Positions 10,182 to 18,768 of a DNA stretch of 64,000 bases are shown here, one piece after another. The translations under genes and the position numbers were made by a program. The notes under the pieces were generated by a model. The model did not search any database. It saw only the letters and a list, made by a program, of their open reading frames with translations, and was not told the DNA's origin. The DNA lies in contig CAVPHF010000041.1 of NCBI GenBank assembly GCA_963704155.1, forward strand, positions 1 through 64,000, given 5' to 3'. The stretch's first letter is position 1. Each line of letters starts with the position of its first letter. The DNA comes from Thiohalocapsa sp963704155. GTDB taxonomy: Bacteria > Pseudomonadota > Gammaproteobacteria > Chromatiales > Chromatiaceae.

Positions 10182-10659
10182 CTCGGTCTCTCACCTAGGG
10201 CGTCGATCGACCAGCCGATGGCTGGTCCCGTGGTGAGAAGCATGGCCTTTTTCGCGGGCGCTGAACTTTGCACCAGTTGGCAAATGACGCTCGCGCACTC
10301 CGCCTGGGAAGACGGCAAGGGCAAATAGTGCGAACTGGTTCGTACGGCCTATCGACGCGTGCGGGGTGGACGGGCGCGATGAGCTGGCGTGGGTTCAACG
10401 CGGCGAAGACCTGTTTGACAGAACTCGGGCCGGGAAGGCATCAGAATACCGGTCGTGTGCGGCGGACAAGAACAGCGTGGGCGGAGGGGAAGGTGCGCGC
10501 GCGACCCAAGACAACCTTTGAGGCACGAGCGCTGGCGCCGGGGCGCCCGTCTTACCGGACAACCTAAATGCGATTTACGAGGAGCCTAGATTGCTTGAGG
10601 ACACCAATGCTTGAAGATGAGGCAAGCTTCATGGCGACGACGCGGTTACCACCCAAAGG
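10182..10659. other. Intergenic region upstream of the protease gene
   Basis: No supported gene. Short open frames here lack ribosome binding sites and family resemblance. It should contain the promoter of the minus-strand protease gene, but I see no confident hexamers. The right end merges into the heptamer arrays at 10660-10780. Confidence 0.4.
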
Positions 10660-10780
10660 GCCGAGCGCCAAGGGCCTCGGGCCTCGGGCCGGTCGGGCCT
10701 CGGGCCTCGGGCCAACGATACCCGATTTCGCTGTGGCGCGATCGTCGGCCCTTGGCCCTTGGCCCTTGGCCCTTGGCGGG
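10660..10780. repeat. Heptanucleotide tandem arrays, facing pair
   Basis: The left array reads as seven-base units beginning GCC: GCCGAGC GCCAAGG (660-673), GCCTCGG twice (674-687), GCCGGTC, two extra bases, GCCTCGG twice (697-710), then GCCAACG. The right array is GCCCTTG four times (10748-10775) followed by GCGGG. Because GCCCTTGGC is the reverse complement of GCCAAGGGC, the two arrays face each other in inverted orientation. They lie just 3' of the DUF29 gene (minus strand) and contain no plausible coding. The same style of array, with different units, occurs at five other places in the window. Confidence 0.8.
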
Positions 10781-10786
10781 AGACGT

Positions 10787-11266
10787 TCATAAATCGCCCC
10801 TGCTTGCTGGGTAAAACTCTTCATCCAGCAGTTGCTCCACCGCATAGGGGCATTGCTCAGGAAACAGGCCAAGTTCAAAGCCGGTCTCTCTCGCCGCCAG
10901 CCGGCGCCCTTCCGGATAGGCATCCGCAAGCGCGTCCTGCAGCACGGGTCTTAGGCTAGGAACCTTTTTCAGCAGAAACAGGGCTTGGGCGCGCTGTTCG
11001 ATGATGCTGTTGCGCCAGCTCCGACCTTCGAACTCCTTCCACTGAGCCGAAAGCGTCTCTAGTTGAAACTCCCATTTCAGCAGGTGCGCAATTAAGATAA
11101 TCAAGCGGCTTTCCAGCTCTCTGCGATTACTCTTGCCCATGTCCTGGAGCTCTTCGATCAAATGCGCAACATCGATCTCATTCAGCCGGCGCTGTTTTAG
11201 CAGACGTACCTGGGTTTCAATCCACGCGTCGATATCCTGCTCGTAGATCTCCGCCTGTTGATTCAT
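10787..11266 (-). CDS. DUF29 family protein
   Basis: A 159-residue soluble protein matching the DUF29 pattern: N-terminal 'YEQDIDAWIETQVRLLKQRR', then 'HLIEELQDMGKSNRRELESRL', 'LLKWEFQ' and a C-terminal 'YPEGRRLAARETG'. DUF29 is frequent, often in many copies, in purple sulfur bacteria and cyanobacteria; its function is not known. The length is usual for the family. It lies downstream of panD on the same strand and could share a transcript, though 430 bases separate it from the expected panD stop. The heptamer arrays start immediately after its stop codon. Confidence 0.8.
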   Translation of the reverse strand: MNQQAEIYEQDIDAWIETQVRLLKQRRLNEIDVAHLIEELQDMGKSNRRELESRLIILIAHLLKWEFQLETLSAQWKEFEGRSWRNSIIEQRAQALFLLKKVPSLRPVLQDALADAYPEGRRLAARETGFELGLFPEQCPYAVEQLLDEEFYPASRGDL

Positions 11267-11696
11267 GCTGTCGGTGCTCCAGTCGTTCGCTGCCGCTTGC
11301 TCGATGATGGGGGGCGATGGATTGCTGTAGCGGCCTTGATCACCGTTTCGGCCACTTTACACTTACCGTCTGCGTAGTCGGGCCATTCTGGGTTGATTCC
11401 GTCAGGGCTGGAAGCGCTGGCGACGCAGACGACAACGAACAAAGTGTAGAAGAAATCGATAGGCGGATGGCGCCTCTGCAGCAGCCGTCGAAGGGAGGGA
11501 AGGCGCCGAGCCCAACTCCGAGCTGTTGAGCCGTTGGTACTCGAGCATCCTGTGCACAGAGGCGGCGGCTCGCCGCGCGCTGGCGACCGCGTCCCTGCCC
11601 CTGCTCGCCGCCTCCGTCGCTGCGCCGCGGACTGCTGCGCGCGCAGAGTGGAGCACCGGCGGACGATCGCCGCAACAGCAGGGACGAGCCGGCCGC
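11267..11696 (-). other. Gap between panD and the DUF29 gene
   Basis: After the expected panD stop there are 430 bases without a recognisable gene. The only long minus-strand frame is the out-of-frame continuation of panD. It is Arg/Ser/Ala-rich, resembles nothing I know, and happens to end 4 bases inside the DUF29 start (11263-11266). I regard it as non-coding. Confidence 0.4.
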
Positions 11697-12078
11697 TCAG
11701 GCCGCTTGGGCAGGAATCTCGTGGCTGGTGCCGGTGACGTCGTTGTTGGCGTCGCAGTAAACGAGTGTTGGCTTGAAGCGACAAGGCCTCCTGCTCGCTC
11801 ATGCTCGCATAGCAGCAGATGATGACGCGGTCGTTGGGCGACGCCTTGTGCGCGGCGGCGCCGTTGACCGAGATCACGCGCGAGCCCGCCTCCGCGCGGA
11901 TCGCGTAGGTCGTGAATCGCTCGCCGTTGGTCACGTTGTAGATGTGCAGCTGCTCGTACTCGCGGATGCCGGCCAGCCGCATCAGGTCCTCGTCAATGGC
12001 GCAGGAGCCCTCGTACTCGAGTTCTGCATGCGTGACGCAGGCGCGGTGCAGCTTGCACTTAAGCAATGTCAGTTGCAT
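11697..12078 (-). pseudogene. panD: Aspartate 1-decarboxylase with one-base frameshift near the 3' end
   Basis: PanD makes beta-alanine from aspartate for pantothenate synthesis and self-cleaves to form a pyruvoyl group. The start is ATG 12078 behind GAGAGGTGA (a TTG at 12084 is less likely). Family sequence is clear: 'KLHRACVTHAELEYEGSCAID' with the Gly-Ser cleavage site (G24-S25), then 'NVTNGERF' and 'ISVNGAAAHKA'. At about 11771-11777 the open frame leaves the family pattern. Reading one base over continues 'PTLVYCDANNDVTGTSHEIPAQAA' to a TGA at 11697-11699. From 12078 to 11697 is 382 bases; minus one base that is 126 codons plus stop, the usual PanD length. So one base is inserted, by real mutation or sequencing error. 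The unshifted frame would give a 271-residue protein with a foreign tail. Confidence 0.8.
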
Positions 12079-12366
12079 GTCCAATCACCTCTCGGTAAGC
12101 GAAGCACCAACGCGGGCATTCCCCAATCGAAACCCTAGTTGCCACATGGGGTCGATACGATTGGCGGCCAGCGAACGACTGGCGACGATGGAGAACTCGC
12201 GGCGATTTTGCTGCGGTGCAATATTTTTCTATTGTCGCAACGCAAGGCTCGGGTTTGCAAGGCTTAGTCGACTCCGGATTCGCCGTGGCTAAGCAGGGAT
12301 AAGAGAGAATCCGTCTCGGAGAGCCTTGGGCAGACGCACGCGTGATAAGCAACCTGCGGCCCTCGG

Positions 12367-13218
12367 CTAGCCCGGAAGGTCGAGCGCAAGGTTGTCGATC
12401 AGCCGCGCCTTGCCGAGCCGGGCGGCGGCGAGCACGACCAGCGCGCGGTCGCCGGCGGCAGGCTCGGCGAGATCGGCGCGGCGACGCACGCTGACGTATT
12501 CCGGTTTGAAGCCGGCGGAAGACAGGCTGCGCGCGGCGTCCCATTCGGCATCGGACACCTGCTGCCCGGACTGGAGCGCCGCGGCAACCTGCTTCAGCGT
12601 GGCGAGCAGCAGCGGCGCCACGGCGCGCTCGTCCGCACTCAGATAGGCATTGCGGGAACTCATGGCGAGGCCGTCCGGGTCGCGCACAACGGGCAGGCCG
12701 ACGATCTCGATGGGTAGATTCAGCTCAGCAGTCATGCGCCGGATCACCAGCAGCTGCTGGAAGTCTTTTTCGCCGAACAGGGCCAGGTCCGGCTGCACCA
12801 TGTTGAACAGCTTGGCGACGACCGTGGCGACGCCTTGGAAGTGCCCGGGCCGGCTGGCACCGCAGAGCAGCTCCGACAGGCCAGGCACAGCGACCACCGT
12901 GTGGCCGTCGCGGCCGGCTGGATAGACCTCCTGCTCAGCGGGCGCAAATACACAGTGGTTGCCGGCCGCGGCGAGCCGTTCGGCGTCTTGCTCGAGCGTG
13001 CGCGGATAGGCGCCAAAGTCCTCGCCCGGACCGAATTGCAGCGGATTGACGAAGATTGAGGTGACGACGCGCTCGGCTCGCTCCAGCGCGGCCTCGACCA
13101 GCGCCATATGCCCGGCGTGCAGGTTGCCCATGGTCGGCACCAGGGCGATGCGCAGTCCGTTCCGGCGCCACTCGGCGATCTGTGCTCGCAGCGGGGCGAT
13201 CTCGTGGATTGTCTGCAT
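12367..13218 (-). CDS. panC: Pantothenate synthetase
   Basis: Joins pantoate and beta-alanine using ATP, the last step of pantothenate synthesis. 283 residues from ATG 13218 (MQTIHEIAPL), the usual family length; the open frame runs 30 codons further upstream into panB and is not the real start. Motifs: 'LVPTMGNLHAGHMALV' (HxGH ATP site), 'SIFVNPLQFGPGEDFGAYPRT', 'FGEKDFQQLLVIRRM' and 'MSSRNAYLS' (KMSKS equivalent). The start lies 4 bases after the panB stop, so translation is probably coupled. panD lies 288 bases downstream. Confidence 0.95.
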   Translation of the reverse strand: MQTIHEIAPLRAQIAEWRRNGLRIALVPTMGNLHAGHMALVEAALERAERVVTSIFVNPLQFGPGEDFGAYPRTLEQDAERLAAAGNHCVFAPAEQEVYPAGRDGHTVVAVPGLSELLCGASRPGHFQGVATVVAKLFNMVQPDLALFGEKDFQQLLVIRRMTAELNLPIEIVGLPVVRDPDGLAMSSRNAYLSADERAVAPLLLATLKQVAAALQSGQQVSDAEWDAARSLSSAGFKPEYVSVRRRADLAEPAAGDRALVVLAAARLGKARLIDNLALDLPG

Positions 13219-13222
13219 AGGA

Positions 13223-14026
13223 TCACACCAAGGTCTGTTCCGGCCCCGGAAAAGATCCGCCGCGCACGGCGCCGACATAGGCCGCAACGGCCTGCTGCAC
13301 GCTGTCAACCCCGTCCATGAAGTTCTTGCTGAAGCGCGGCGGGCGGCCGGGCGTCAGCCCAAGCATATCGTGCAGCACCAGCACCTGGCCATCGCAGCGG
13401 TTGCCGGCACCGATGCCGATCACCGGCAGCGCCAACTCGGCGGACAGGGCCGCCGCCAGTTCCGCGGGCACGCATTCGAGCACGAGCATGGACGCGCCGG
13501 CATCCTGCAATGCCAGTGCATCGGCACGGATGCTGGCGGCGCCAGCGTCGTCTTTACCCTGGTAACGGTAGCCCCCCAACTGATGCACCGACTGCGGCAG
13601 CAGTCCCAGGTGCGCGCAGACCGGGGCGCCGAAGCGCGTCAGGGCACCAACGGTCTCGACCACGGCTGAGCCGCCTTCTAGCTTGACCATGGCGGCGCCG
13701 CCCTCGCCCATGAGCCGCGCGGCCGTGGCCAGCGCCCGCTCGGTGGTGGCGTATGACATGAACGGCATATCGGCGATGACCAGGGCGCGCTGGCTGGCGC
13801 GGCTGACACAGGCGCTGTGATAGACCATGTGATCGAGCGTCACCGGCACCGTGGTCGGCTGGCCCTGCAGCACCATGCCGAGCGAGTCCCCCACCAGCAG
13901 TACATCGACGCCCGCGGCCTCGAGCACGCGGCAGAAGGCGGCGTCGTAACAGGTTAGGCAGGCGATGCGCTCACCGCGTTGCTTCATCGACGCGACGGTG
14001 GCGTTGGTGATTCGTTCGGCTGGCAT
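13223..14026 (-). CDS. panB: 3-methyl-2-oxobutanoate hydroxymethyltransferase
   Basis: Transfers a hydroxymethyl group from methylenetetrahydrofolate to ketoisovalerate, the first committed step to pantoate. 267 residues, normal length. Motifs: 'IACLTCYDAAFCRVLEAAGVDVLLVGDSLGM' (metal and substrate site), 'VIADMPFMSY', 'MVKLEGG', 'AHLGLLPQSV' and 'LVLECVPAELA'. It lies between folK (29-base gap) and panC (4-base gap) in one operon, linking folate and pantothenate synthesis: it consumes the one-carbon folate cofactor. Confidence 0.96.
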   Translation of the reverse strand: MPAERITNATVASMKQRGERIACLTCYDAAFCRVLEAAGVDVLLVGDSLGMVLQGQPTTVPVTLDHMVYHSACVSRASQRALVIADMPFMSYATTERALATAARLMGEGGAAMVKLEGGSAVVETVGALTRFGAPVCAHLGLLPQSVHQLGGYRYQGKDDAGAASIRADALALQDAGASMLVLECVPAELAAALSAELALPVIGIGAGNRCDGQVLVLHDMLGLTPGRPPRFSKNFMDGVDSVQQAVAAYVGAVRGGSFPGPEQTLV

Positions 14027-14055
14027 CGGCTCGGTTGCTCGCGTGATCGGAATCC

Positions 14056-14616
14056 TCAGGATAGTTCGGCCGGCGCCCGCATGCTAGCGCCTGTTGGCTC
14101 CCCTAGGCTCAGCGGCAGGATGCCGTCGGTGGAGACCGACTGCAGCAGCTCGCCGAGGCGGCCCTGTCCCGGCACTGTCAGCATCGGCGATGCGATGTCG
14201 GCCAGCGGCAGCAGCACGAAGGCGCGCAGGTGCATCTGCGGATGCGGGATGGTCAGACCGGGCAGACGGCACTGGAAGTGATCATAGAGCAGGACGTCGA
14301 GGTCCAGCGTGCGCGGTCCCCAGCGGCTGCCGTCGCGGATACGCCCATGGGCGCGCTCGATGGCCTGAAGCGAGGCGAGCAAGTCCGCGGGCGCCAACCG
14401 CGTCGCCAACGCCGCCACGGCATTGACGTAATCGGGCTGCGGTTGCGGCCCAACCGGGGCGGTGCGATACAGTGGCGAGACCGCGGTCAGCTCGCTGGCG
14501 GGCAGCAGCGCCAGCTCGGCGATGGCGCGCTGCACCTGTCGGCGCGGGTCCTGCAGATTGGCGCCGAGGCCGATGTAAGCGGTCGCGACGCCGCGAGGCG
14601 CATCAGCTGCCGTCAT
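14056..14616 (-). CDS. folK: 2-amino-4-hydroxy-6-hydroxymethyldihydropteridine pyrophosphokinase
   Basis: HPPK transfers pyrophosphate to the pterin in folate synthesis. The start is taken as ATG 14616 (MTAADAPRGVATAYIGLGANLQDP), 186 residues, because it overlaps the pcnB stop as ATGA; the longer frame starting at 14682 has an unrelated basic N-terminus read across pcnB. Motifs: 'YIGLGANLQDP', 'SPLYRTAPVGPQPQPDYVNAV', 'RWGPRTLDLDVLLY' (RxxxRxxDxDI-like ATP/Mg site) and 'IPHPQMHLRAFVLLPL'. Second gene of the pcnB-folK-panB-panC operon, probably translationally coupled to pcnB. Confidence 0.93.
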   Translation of the reverse strand: MTAADAPRGVATAYIGLGANLQDPRRQVQRAIAELALLPASELTAVSPLYRTAPVGPQPQPDYVNAVAALATRLAPADLLASLQAIERAHGRIRDGSRWGPRTLDLDVLLYDHFQCRLPGLTIPHPQMHLRAFVLLPLADIASPMLTVPGQGRLGELLQSVSTDGILPLSLGEPTGASMRAPAELS

Positions 14617-16139
14617 GCTCGCCGCGCGCCTGCGCCGGTGGCGCGGCCATTGCCGATCCGGAAGCGGTTTCCGTACCGACACGAGACTGACCCGAGGCAG
14701 CCGTTTGCGAACCGGCGTCCGGACCGGCGTCTGAACTGCTGGCGTCGTGCGCCGCCGCGCGGCTTACGGCGGCGGCGAGCACGCTTGCGTTTGGCAGAGT
14801 TGCCGGTCATGCGCACACGCTCGGCAGTGTCGACCTCCTGAAAACGCGTCCACCACTCGGCCAGCTCCGCATCGACCTCGCCGACCTCGGCGCGCAGCAG
14901 CAGAAAGTCGTAGGCGGCGCGAAAACGCGGGTGACCGAGCAAGACCAACGGGCGCTTGCCTTGACGGCGCTCGAGGCGCGGCTGCAAGGCCCAGATCTCA
15001 CGCATCGGCATACCGTAGCGTTTGGGGATGGCGACGCGCTGCTGCTGGCGGCTAGCGATTTCATGGGACGCCAGCGCTATGGCCTCGGCCCAGCCGACGC
15101 CGTCGTCGAGCAGCGCCTGATAGCGCAACCGCACCGGCTCCCACATCAGGACCGCGAACAGAAACGGCGGAGCCACCGATTTTCCCGCGCGCACGCGGGT
15201 GTCGGTGTTGTCTAGCCCGCGACTGACGAAGGTCATCGGGAAGGCGTGATCCTCGCGCGCCAGACAGTCCTCGGTTTCCGGGAACAGCTCGGCGAAGAGC
15301 CTGTAATGGCGCAGCTTCTCGAAGGCGTTCAGCGCATAGCCGGTCTGAAACAGCTTGAGCATCTCCTCGAACAGCCGCGCCGGGGCAATGTCGCGCAACA
15401 GCGGCGCCAGCGTGGGCAGCGGCGCCTCGCAGCTGGGCTCGATCATGAAGCCCAGCTTGCAGGCGAAGCGCACGGCCCGCAGCATCCGCACCGGATCTTC
15501 GCGATAGCGCGCCTCGGCATCGGCACCGATCAGCCGCAGCCGGCCCTCGCGGATGTCATCCAGGCCGCCGGCATAGTCGACCAGCGAGAAGTCCGCGATG
15601 TTGTAGTAGAGGGCGTTGACGGTGAAGTCGCGTCGCAGCGCGTCCTCGGCGATAGAGCCGTACACGTTGTCTCGAACGATCAGACCGTTCTCGACCAGAC
15701 GGGCGTCCGCGGAGTCGGTGTCGATGCTTTCGGAATCGGCCGCGCCGGTGCCGCGAAAGGTCGCCACCTCAATGATCTCGCGGCCAAAGAACACGTGTGC
15801 GAGCCGAAAGCGCCGGCCGATGAGCCGGCAGTTGCGAAAGACGGCGCGCACCTGCTCGGGTGTGGCGTCAGTGGCGATGTCGAAGTCCTTTGGCTCGTGT
15901 CCGAGCAGCAGGTCGCGGACACCGCCACCGACGAGATAGGCCTGGTGGCCGGCCTGATTCAGCCGGTAAAGCACCTTCAGGGCATTTTGGCTGATGTTGG
16001 CCCGCGAGATCGTATGCTCGGGACGAGGAATAATCAGCGCTTGGGGTGTGGATTCGTGATGCAAACGACCTAGGCTTCCTGATGCCGGCTGGGCGAGGAG
16101 CGCGGCCGGCTGCCGCTTGGCATCGCCGCAGCCCCGCAC
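14613..16139 (-). CDS. pcnB: Poly(A) polymerase I
   Basis: Adds poly(A) tails to RNA 3' ends, promoting decay. Class II nucleotidyltransferase core: 'AYLVGGGVRDLLLGHEPKDFDIATDA' (GG and DxD), then 'RNCRLIGRRFRLAHVFFGREIIEVATFRG', which is nearly diagnostic of PcnB as opposed to the CCA-adding enzyme, and 'GSIAEDALRRDFTVNALYYNI'. The C-terminus ends in a very basic, Arg-rich tail after 'TGNSAKRKRARRRRKPRGG', expected for RNA binding. The listed start gives 508 residues, but family alignment would begin near 'IIPRPEHTISRANIS', so the true start may be 30-40 codons in (TTG at the 'LHHES' position is one option). First gene of the operon leading into folK. Confidence 0.93.
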   Translation of the reverse strand: MRGCGDAKRQPAALLAQPASGSLGRLHHESTPQALIIPRPEHTISRANISQNALKVLYRLNQAGHQAYLVGGGVRDLLLGHEPKDFDIATDATPEQVRAVFRNCRLIGRRFRLAHVFFGREIIEVATFRGTGAADSESIDTDSADARLVENGLIVRDNVYGSIAEDALRRDFTVNALYYNIADFSLVDYAGGLDDIREGRLRLIGADAEARYREDPVRMLRAVRFACKLGFMIEPSCEAPLPTLAPLLRDIAPARLFEEMLKLFQTGYALNAFEKLRHYRLFAELFPETEDCLAREDHAFPMTFVSRGLDNTDTRVRAGKSVAPPFLFAVLMWEPVRLRYQALLDDGVGWAEAIALASHEIASRQQQRVAIPKRYGMPMREIWALQPRLERRQGKRPLVLLGHPRFRAAYDFLLLRAEVGEVDAELAEWWTRFQEVDTAERVRMTGNSAKRKRARRRRKPRGGARRQQFRRRSGRRFANGCLGSVSCRYGNRFRIGNGRATGAGARRA

Positions 16140-16207
16140 AGTCGTCTCACCACAGCGCAGGTGACTGGGTGTGGATATGGTCTCTCTCGCGCCGCGTGCC
16201 GCGATGC

Positions 16208-16235
16208 TTGAGCAGATGGCTATTTCACGTATAAT
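16208..16235 (+). promoter_or_regulatory. Sigma70 promoter of tRNA-Glu
   Basis: -35 TTGAGC (16208-16213), 16-base spacer, perfect -10 TATAAT (16230-16235). The tRNA begins 24 bases after the -10, so transcription should start around 16242. Confidence 0.85.
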
Positions 16236-16258
16236 ACTCGATTCGCGCTGCTTCTTCT

Positions 16259-16333
16259 GCTCCCTTCGTCTAGCGGTTAGGACGCTGGCCTCTCACGTCG
16301 GTAACAGGGGTTCGAATCCCCTAGGGAGCGCCA
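16259..16333 (+). tRNA. tRNA-Glu (anticodon CTC)
   Basis: 75 bases including an encoded CCA. Acceptor stem GCTCCCT pairs with AGGGAGC, discriminator G, T-arm CAGGGGTTCGAATCCCCT. The anticodon loop CTCTCAC has anticodon CTC, reading GAG. The sequence follows the bacterial tRNA-Glu pattern ('CCTTCGTCTAG...GGTAACAGG'). The anticodon stem contains two G-U pairs. It has its own promoter and stands alone. This is the CTC isoacceptor; a TTC isoacceptor must exist elsewhere. Confidence 0.97.
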
Positions 16334-16444
16334 TCCACCCGCTGTCACGCTTGTCGTCTCCAAAGAAGCTGGGGCGTACAGCGAAGATTCAAATCCCTCG
16401 TCTCAAGCAATCTCCCGGAGCGAGAAGCCCTGCTGGTGTCCATA

Positions 16445-16461
16445 GGCCGCGCGGCGCGGCC
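16445..16461. repeat. Perfect GC palindrome between tRNA-Glu and lpxD
   Basis: GGCCGCGC, one base, GCGCGGCC: a perfect 17-base palindrome in the gap where the tRNA (plus) and lpxD (minus) converge. It could slow or end transcription, but has no T tract. Confidence 0.4.
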
Positions 16462-16555
16462 CGCATGAGCCCCTAGCGCGAGCGCCGTCGGGGCAAGGGC
16501 GCCGCGCCTATACCAGCGACCGAGAGCTGATTCATGAGAAGCTGAGGCTGGCCGA

Positions 16556-17638
16556 TCAGGACTGGTCTTTCGCGGCGAATCCTTCAAGCTTGGCGAGACG
16601 CTCACGCAGTTCGGCGAGTTCGCGGGACTGGCGCTTGAAGGCTCCCAGCTGCTGCGGCAACTTGGACAGGGCGGCCAACTCGCGCAGCGTGTCTTTGATG
16701 GCACGGGCAGGGGTGCCGAACACCGCGGCGCCAGCGGGGACGTCTTTAGTGACGCCGGATTGACCGCCAATACGCGCGCCGGGACCAACCTTGACGTGGT
16801 CGGAGATAGCGACCTGTCCGGCGATCACAGCGCCGGCGCCGACGCTGCTGCTGCCAGCGACACCCGCTTGACTGACCAGGATGACGTGCTCGCCGATGTC
16901 GGTGTTATGGGCAATCTGCACCAGGTTGTCGATCTTGGTGCCGCGGCGGATGCGCGTCTCGCCGAGAGTCGCGCGGTCGACGCAGCAGTTGCAGCCGATA
17001 TCGACGTCGTCCTCGATGACGACGCGGCCGAGCTGCGGGATCTTGCGGTGCGCGCTGCCGTCCCAGCTGAAGCCGAAGCCGTCGCCGCCGACGACGCTGC
17101 CGGAGCGCACAATGCAGCGGTGGCCCAGAAGGCTGTCGCGCTGGATGGTGACGTTGGCCTCGATCACGCAGTCATCGCCGAGCACGACACCGGCAGCAAT
17201 GCTGCAGCCTGGACCAATGACGCAACGGGCGCCGACGCGAGCACCAGCCGCGATCACGGCGCAGGCGCCGACGGCAACCTCCTCGCCAAGCTCCGCGGCC
17301 GGGTCGATGACCGCACGCGGATGGATACCCTCAATGTCAGGCTGAGGCAGAAAGTGCGCGGCAACCTGGAAGAATCCGATGCGCGGCTGCGCGATGCGGA
17401 TCAGACAACGCAACGGCAAGTCCGGAAAGTCCGCCGGCACAATAACGGCGCCGGCGCGACTCGCCCGCACCGCGTCGGCCTGATCAGCGCCCTCGGCGAA
17501 ACACAGATCAGTGGGTTCCGCCAGCTGCAGTGTATTGACGCCGCGGATCTGCACCGGCGGCTGTTGGTCGGCCACGGCCGGGAGCGGCGTCCGCAACAGA
17601 GCGCAAAGTTGCGAGAGATCGAGGACGACGGCGCTCAA
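16556..17638 (-). CDS. lpxD: UDP-3-O-acylglucosamine N-acyltransferase
   Basis: Third step of lipid A synthesis, adding an N-linked hydroxyacyl chain from ACP. 360 residues: N-terminal uridine-binding domain (1-100), a left-handed beta helix of hexapeptide repeats (about 105-310), and a C-terminal alpha helix. Catalytic His is H244 in 'NLVQIAHNTDIGEH'; 'GGDGFGFSWD' and 'CVDRATLGETRI' are family hallmarks. The ATG overlaps the dnaJ stop (ATGA, 17635-17638), so it is the last gene of the heat-shock operon rather than being next to fabZ/lpxA. The C-terminal 'RQSRELAELRERLAKLE' helix is coiled-coil-like. Whether it is the only lpxD in the genome cannot be seen here. Confidence 0.93.
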   Translation of the reverse strand: MSAVVLDLSQLCALLRTPLPAVADQQPPVQIRGVNTLQLAEPTDLCFAEGADQADAVRASRAGAVIVPADFPDLPLRCLIRIAQPRIGFFQVAAHFLPQPDIEGIHPRAVIDPAAELGEEVAVGACAVIAAGARVGARCVIGPGCSIAAGVVLGDDCVIEANVTIQRDSLLGHRCIVRSGSVVGGDGFGFSWDGSAHRKIPQLGRVVIEDDVDIGCNCCVDRATLGETRIRRGTKIDNLVQIAHNTDIGEHVILVSQAGVAGSSSVGAGAVIAGQVAISDHVKVGPGARIGGQSGVTKDVPAGAAVFGTPARAIKDTLRELAALSKLPQQLGAFKRQSRELAELRERLAKLEGFAAKDQS

Positions 17639-18768
17639 AGCCCCATCTTCTCGAAAAAGCTCTTGACACCGTCGAGCCAGCTGCTCGAGTGCGGGCTATG
17701 GTGCTTACCGCCGGCGGATACGCTCTCATCGAACTCGCGCAGGATGTCTTTCTGGCGCTCGGTCAGATTGACCGGCGTCTCCACGAGCACACGGCAGATC
17801 AGGTCGCCGACCGGGCCGCCTCGCACTGGTTTCACGCCCTTGCCGCGCATGCGGAACATCTTGCCGGTTTGCGTGCCCCCAGGGACCTTCAGCATGACTT
17901 TGCCGCTCAAGGTCGGCACCGCCATCTCGCCGCCGAGCGCGGCGGTGACGAAGCTGATCGGCACCTCGCAGAACAGGTTGTTCTCTTCGCGGGTGAAGAT
18001 GGGGTGCGGCTGGACGCCAATCTGCACGTAGAGGTCGCCGGGTGAGCCGCCCTGCTCACCGGCCTCGCCCTCACCGGACAGGCGGATACGGTCACCAGTG
18101 TCGACGCCCGGCGGCACCTTGACCGACAGCGTCTTCTCCTCGCGCAAGCGCCCTGCCCCGCGGCAGTGGCCACAGCTCTCCTCGATCACCTTGCCCGTGC
18201 CGCGGCACTGCGGACAGCTCTGCTGGATGGAGAAAAACCCCTGCTGCATGCGCACCTGACCGGCACCATGGCAAGTCGGGCACTCCTTGGGCTTGGTGCC
18301 GGGCTTGGCGCCGCTACCGCCGCAGTGATGGCACTCCACGGTCGTCGGGATGCGGATCTTGACGTCCTTACCGGCGACCGCGTCCTCGAGCGTCAGCGAC
18401 AGGTCATAGCGCAGGTCGGCGCCGCGATGGGTTCGCCGGCCGCCGCCCCGCCCGCCGAAGATATCGCCGAAGACGTCACCGAAGATGTCGGAGAAGCCGC
18501 CGGCGCCGAAATCTGCCGAGCCACCGCCGAAGCCACCCTGACCACTGACGCCGGCATGTCCGAACTGATCATAGGCGGAGCGCTTGCGGGCGTCGGACAG
18601 CACATCATGCGCCTCTTTGGCCTCCTTGAACTTGGCAAGGGCTTCAGCATCGTTGGGGTTGCGGTCGGGATGGTGCTTCATCGCCAGCCGCCGAAACGAC
18701 TTCTTGATGTCCTGCTCACTGGCGTTGCGGCCGACACCGAGGACTTCGTAGTAATCGCGTTGGGACAT
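17635..18768 (-). CDS. dnaJ: Chaperone DnaJ
   Basis: Hsp40 co-chaperone delivering substrates to DnaK and stimulating its ATPase. 377 residues. J domain 1-70 with the HPD motif ('MKHHPDRNPND'), a Gly/Phe-rich linker, four zinc-binding repeats ('CHHCGGSG', 'CPTCHGAG', 'CPQCRGTG', 'CGHCRGAG'), and substrate-binding C-terminal domains ('PPGVDTGDRIRLSGEGEAG'). It follows dnaK after a 343-base gap that contains a stable hairpin, and overlaps lpxD by 4 bases. Confidence 0.97.
   Translation of the reverse strand: MSQRDYYEVLGVGRNASEQDIKKSFRRLAMKHHPDRNPNDAEALAKFKEAKEAHDVLSDARKRSAYDQFGHAGVSGQGGFGGGSADFGAGGFSDIFGDVFGDIFGGRGGGRRTHRGADLRYDLSLTLEDAVAGKDVKIRIPTTVECHHCGGSGAKPGTKPKECPTCHGAGQVRMQQGFFSIQQSCPQCRGTGKVIEESCGHCRGAGRLREEKTLSVKVPPGVDTGDRIRLSGEGEAGEQGGSPGDLYVQIGVQPHPIFTREENNLFCEVPISFVTAALGGEMAVPTLSGKVMLKVPGGTQTGKMFRMRGKGVKPVRGGPVGDLICRVLVETPVNLTERQKDILREFDESVSAGGKHHSPHSSSWLDGVKSFFEKMGL

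Noticed and set aside
10568..10814. Short plus-strand proteins over the heptamer arrays
   Set aside because: Their repetitive Gly/Pro/Leu peptides simply reflect the seven-base repeats; no ribosome binding site.
11263..11696. C-terminal 170-residue extension of PanD as a genuine fused domain
   Set aside because: The correct PanD ending exists one base out of frame at the exact family length, so the extension is a frameshift product.
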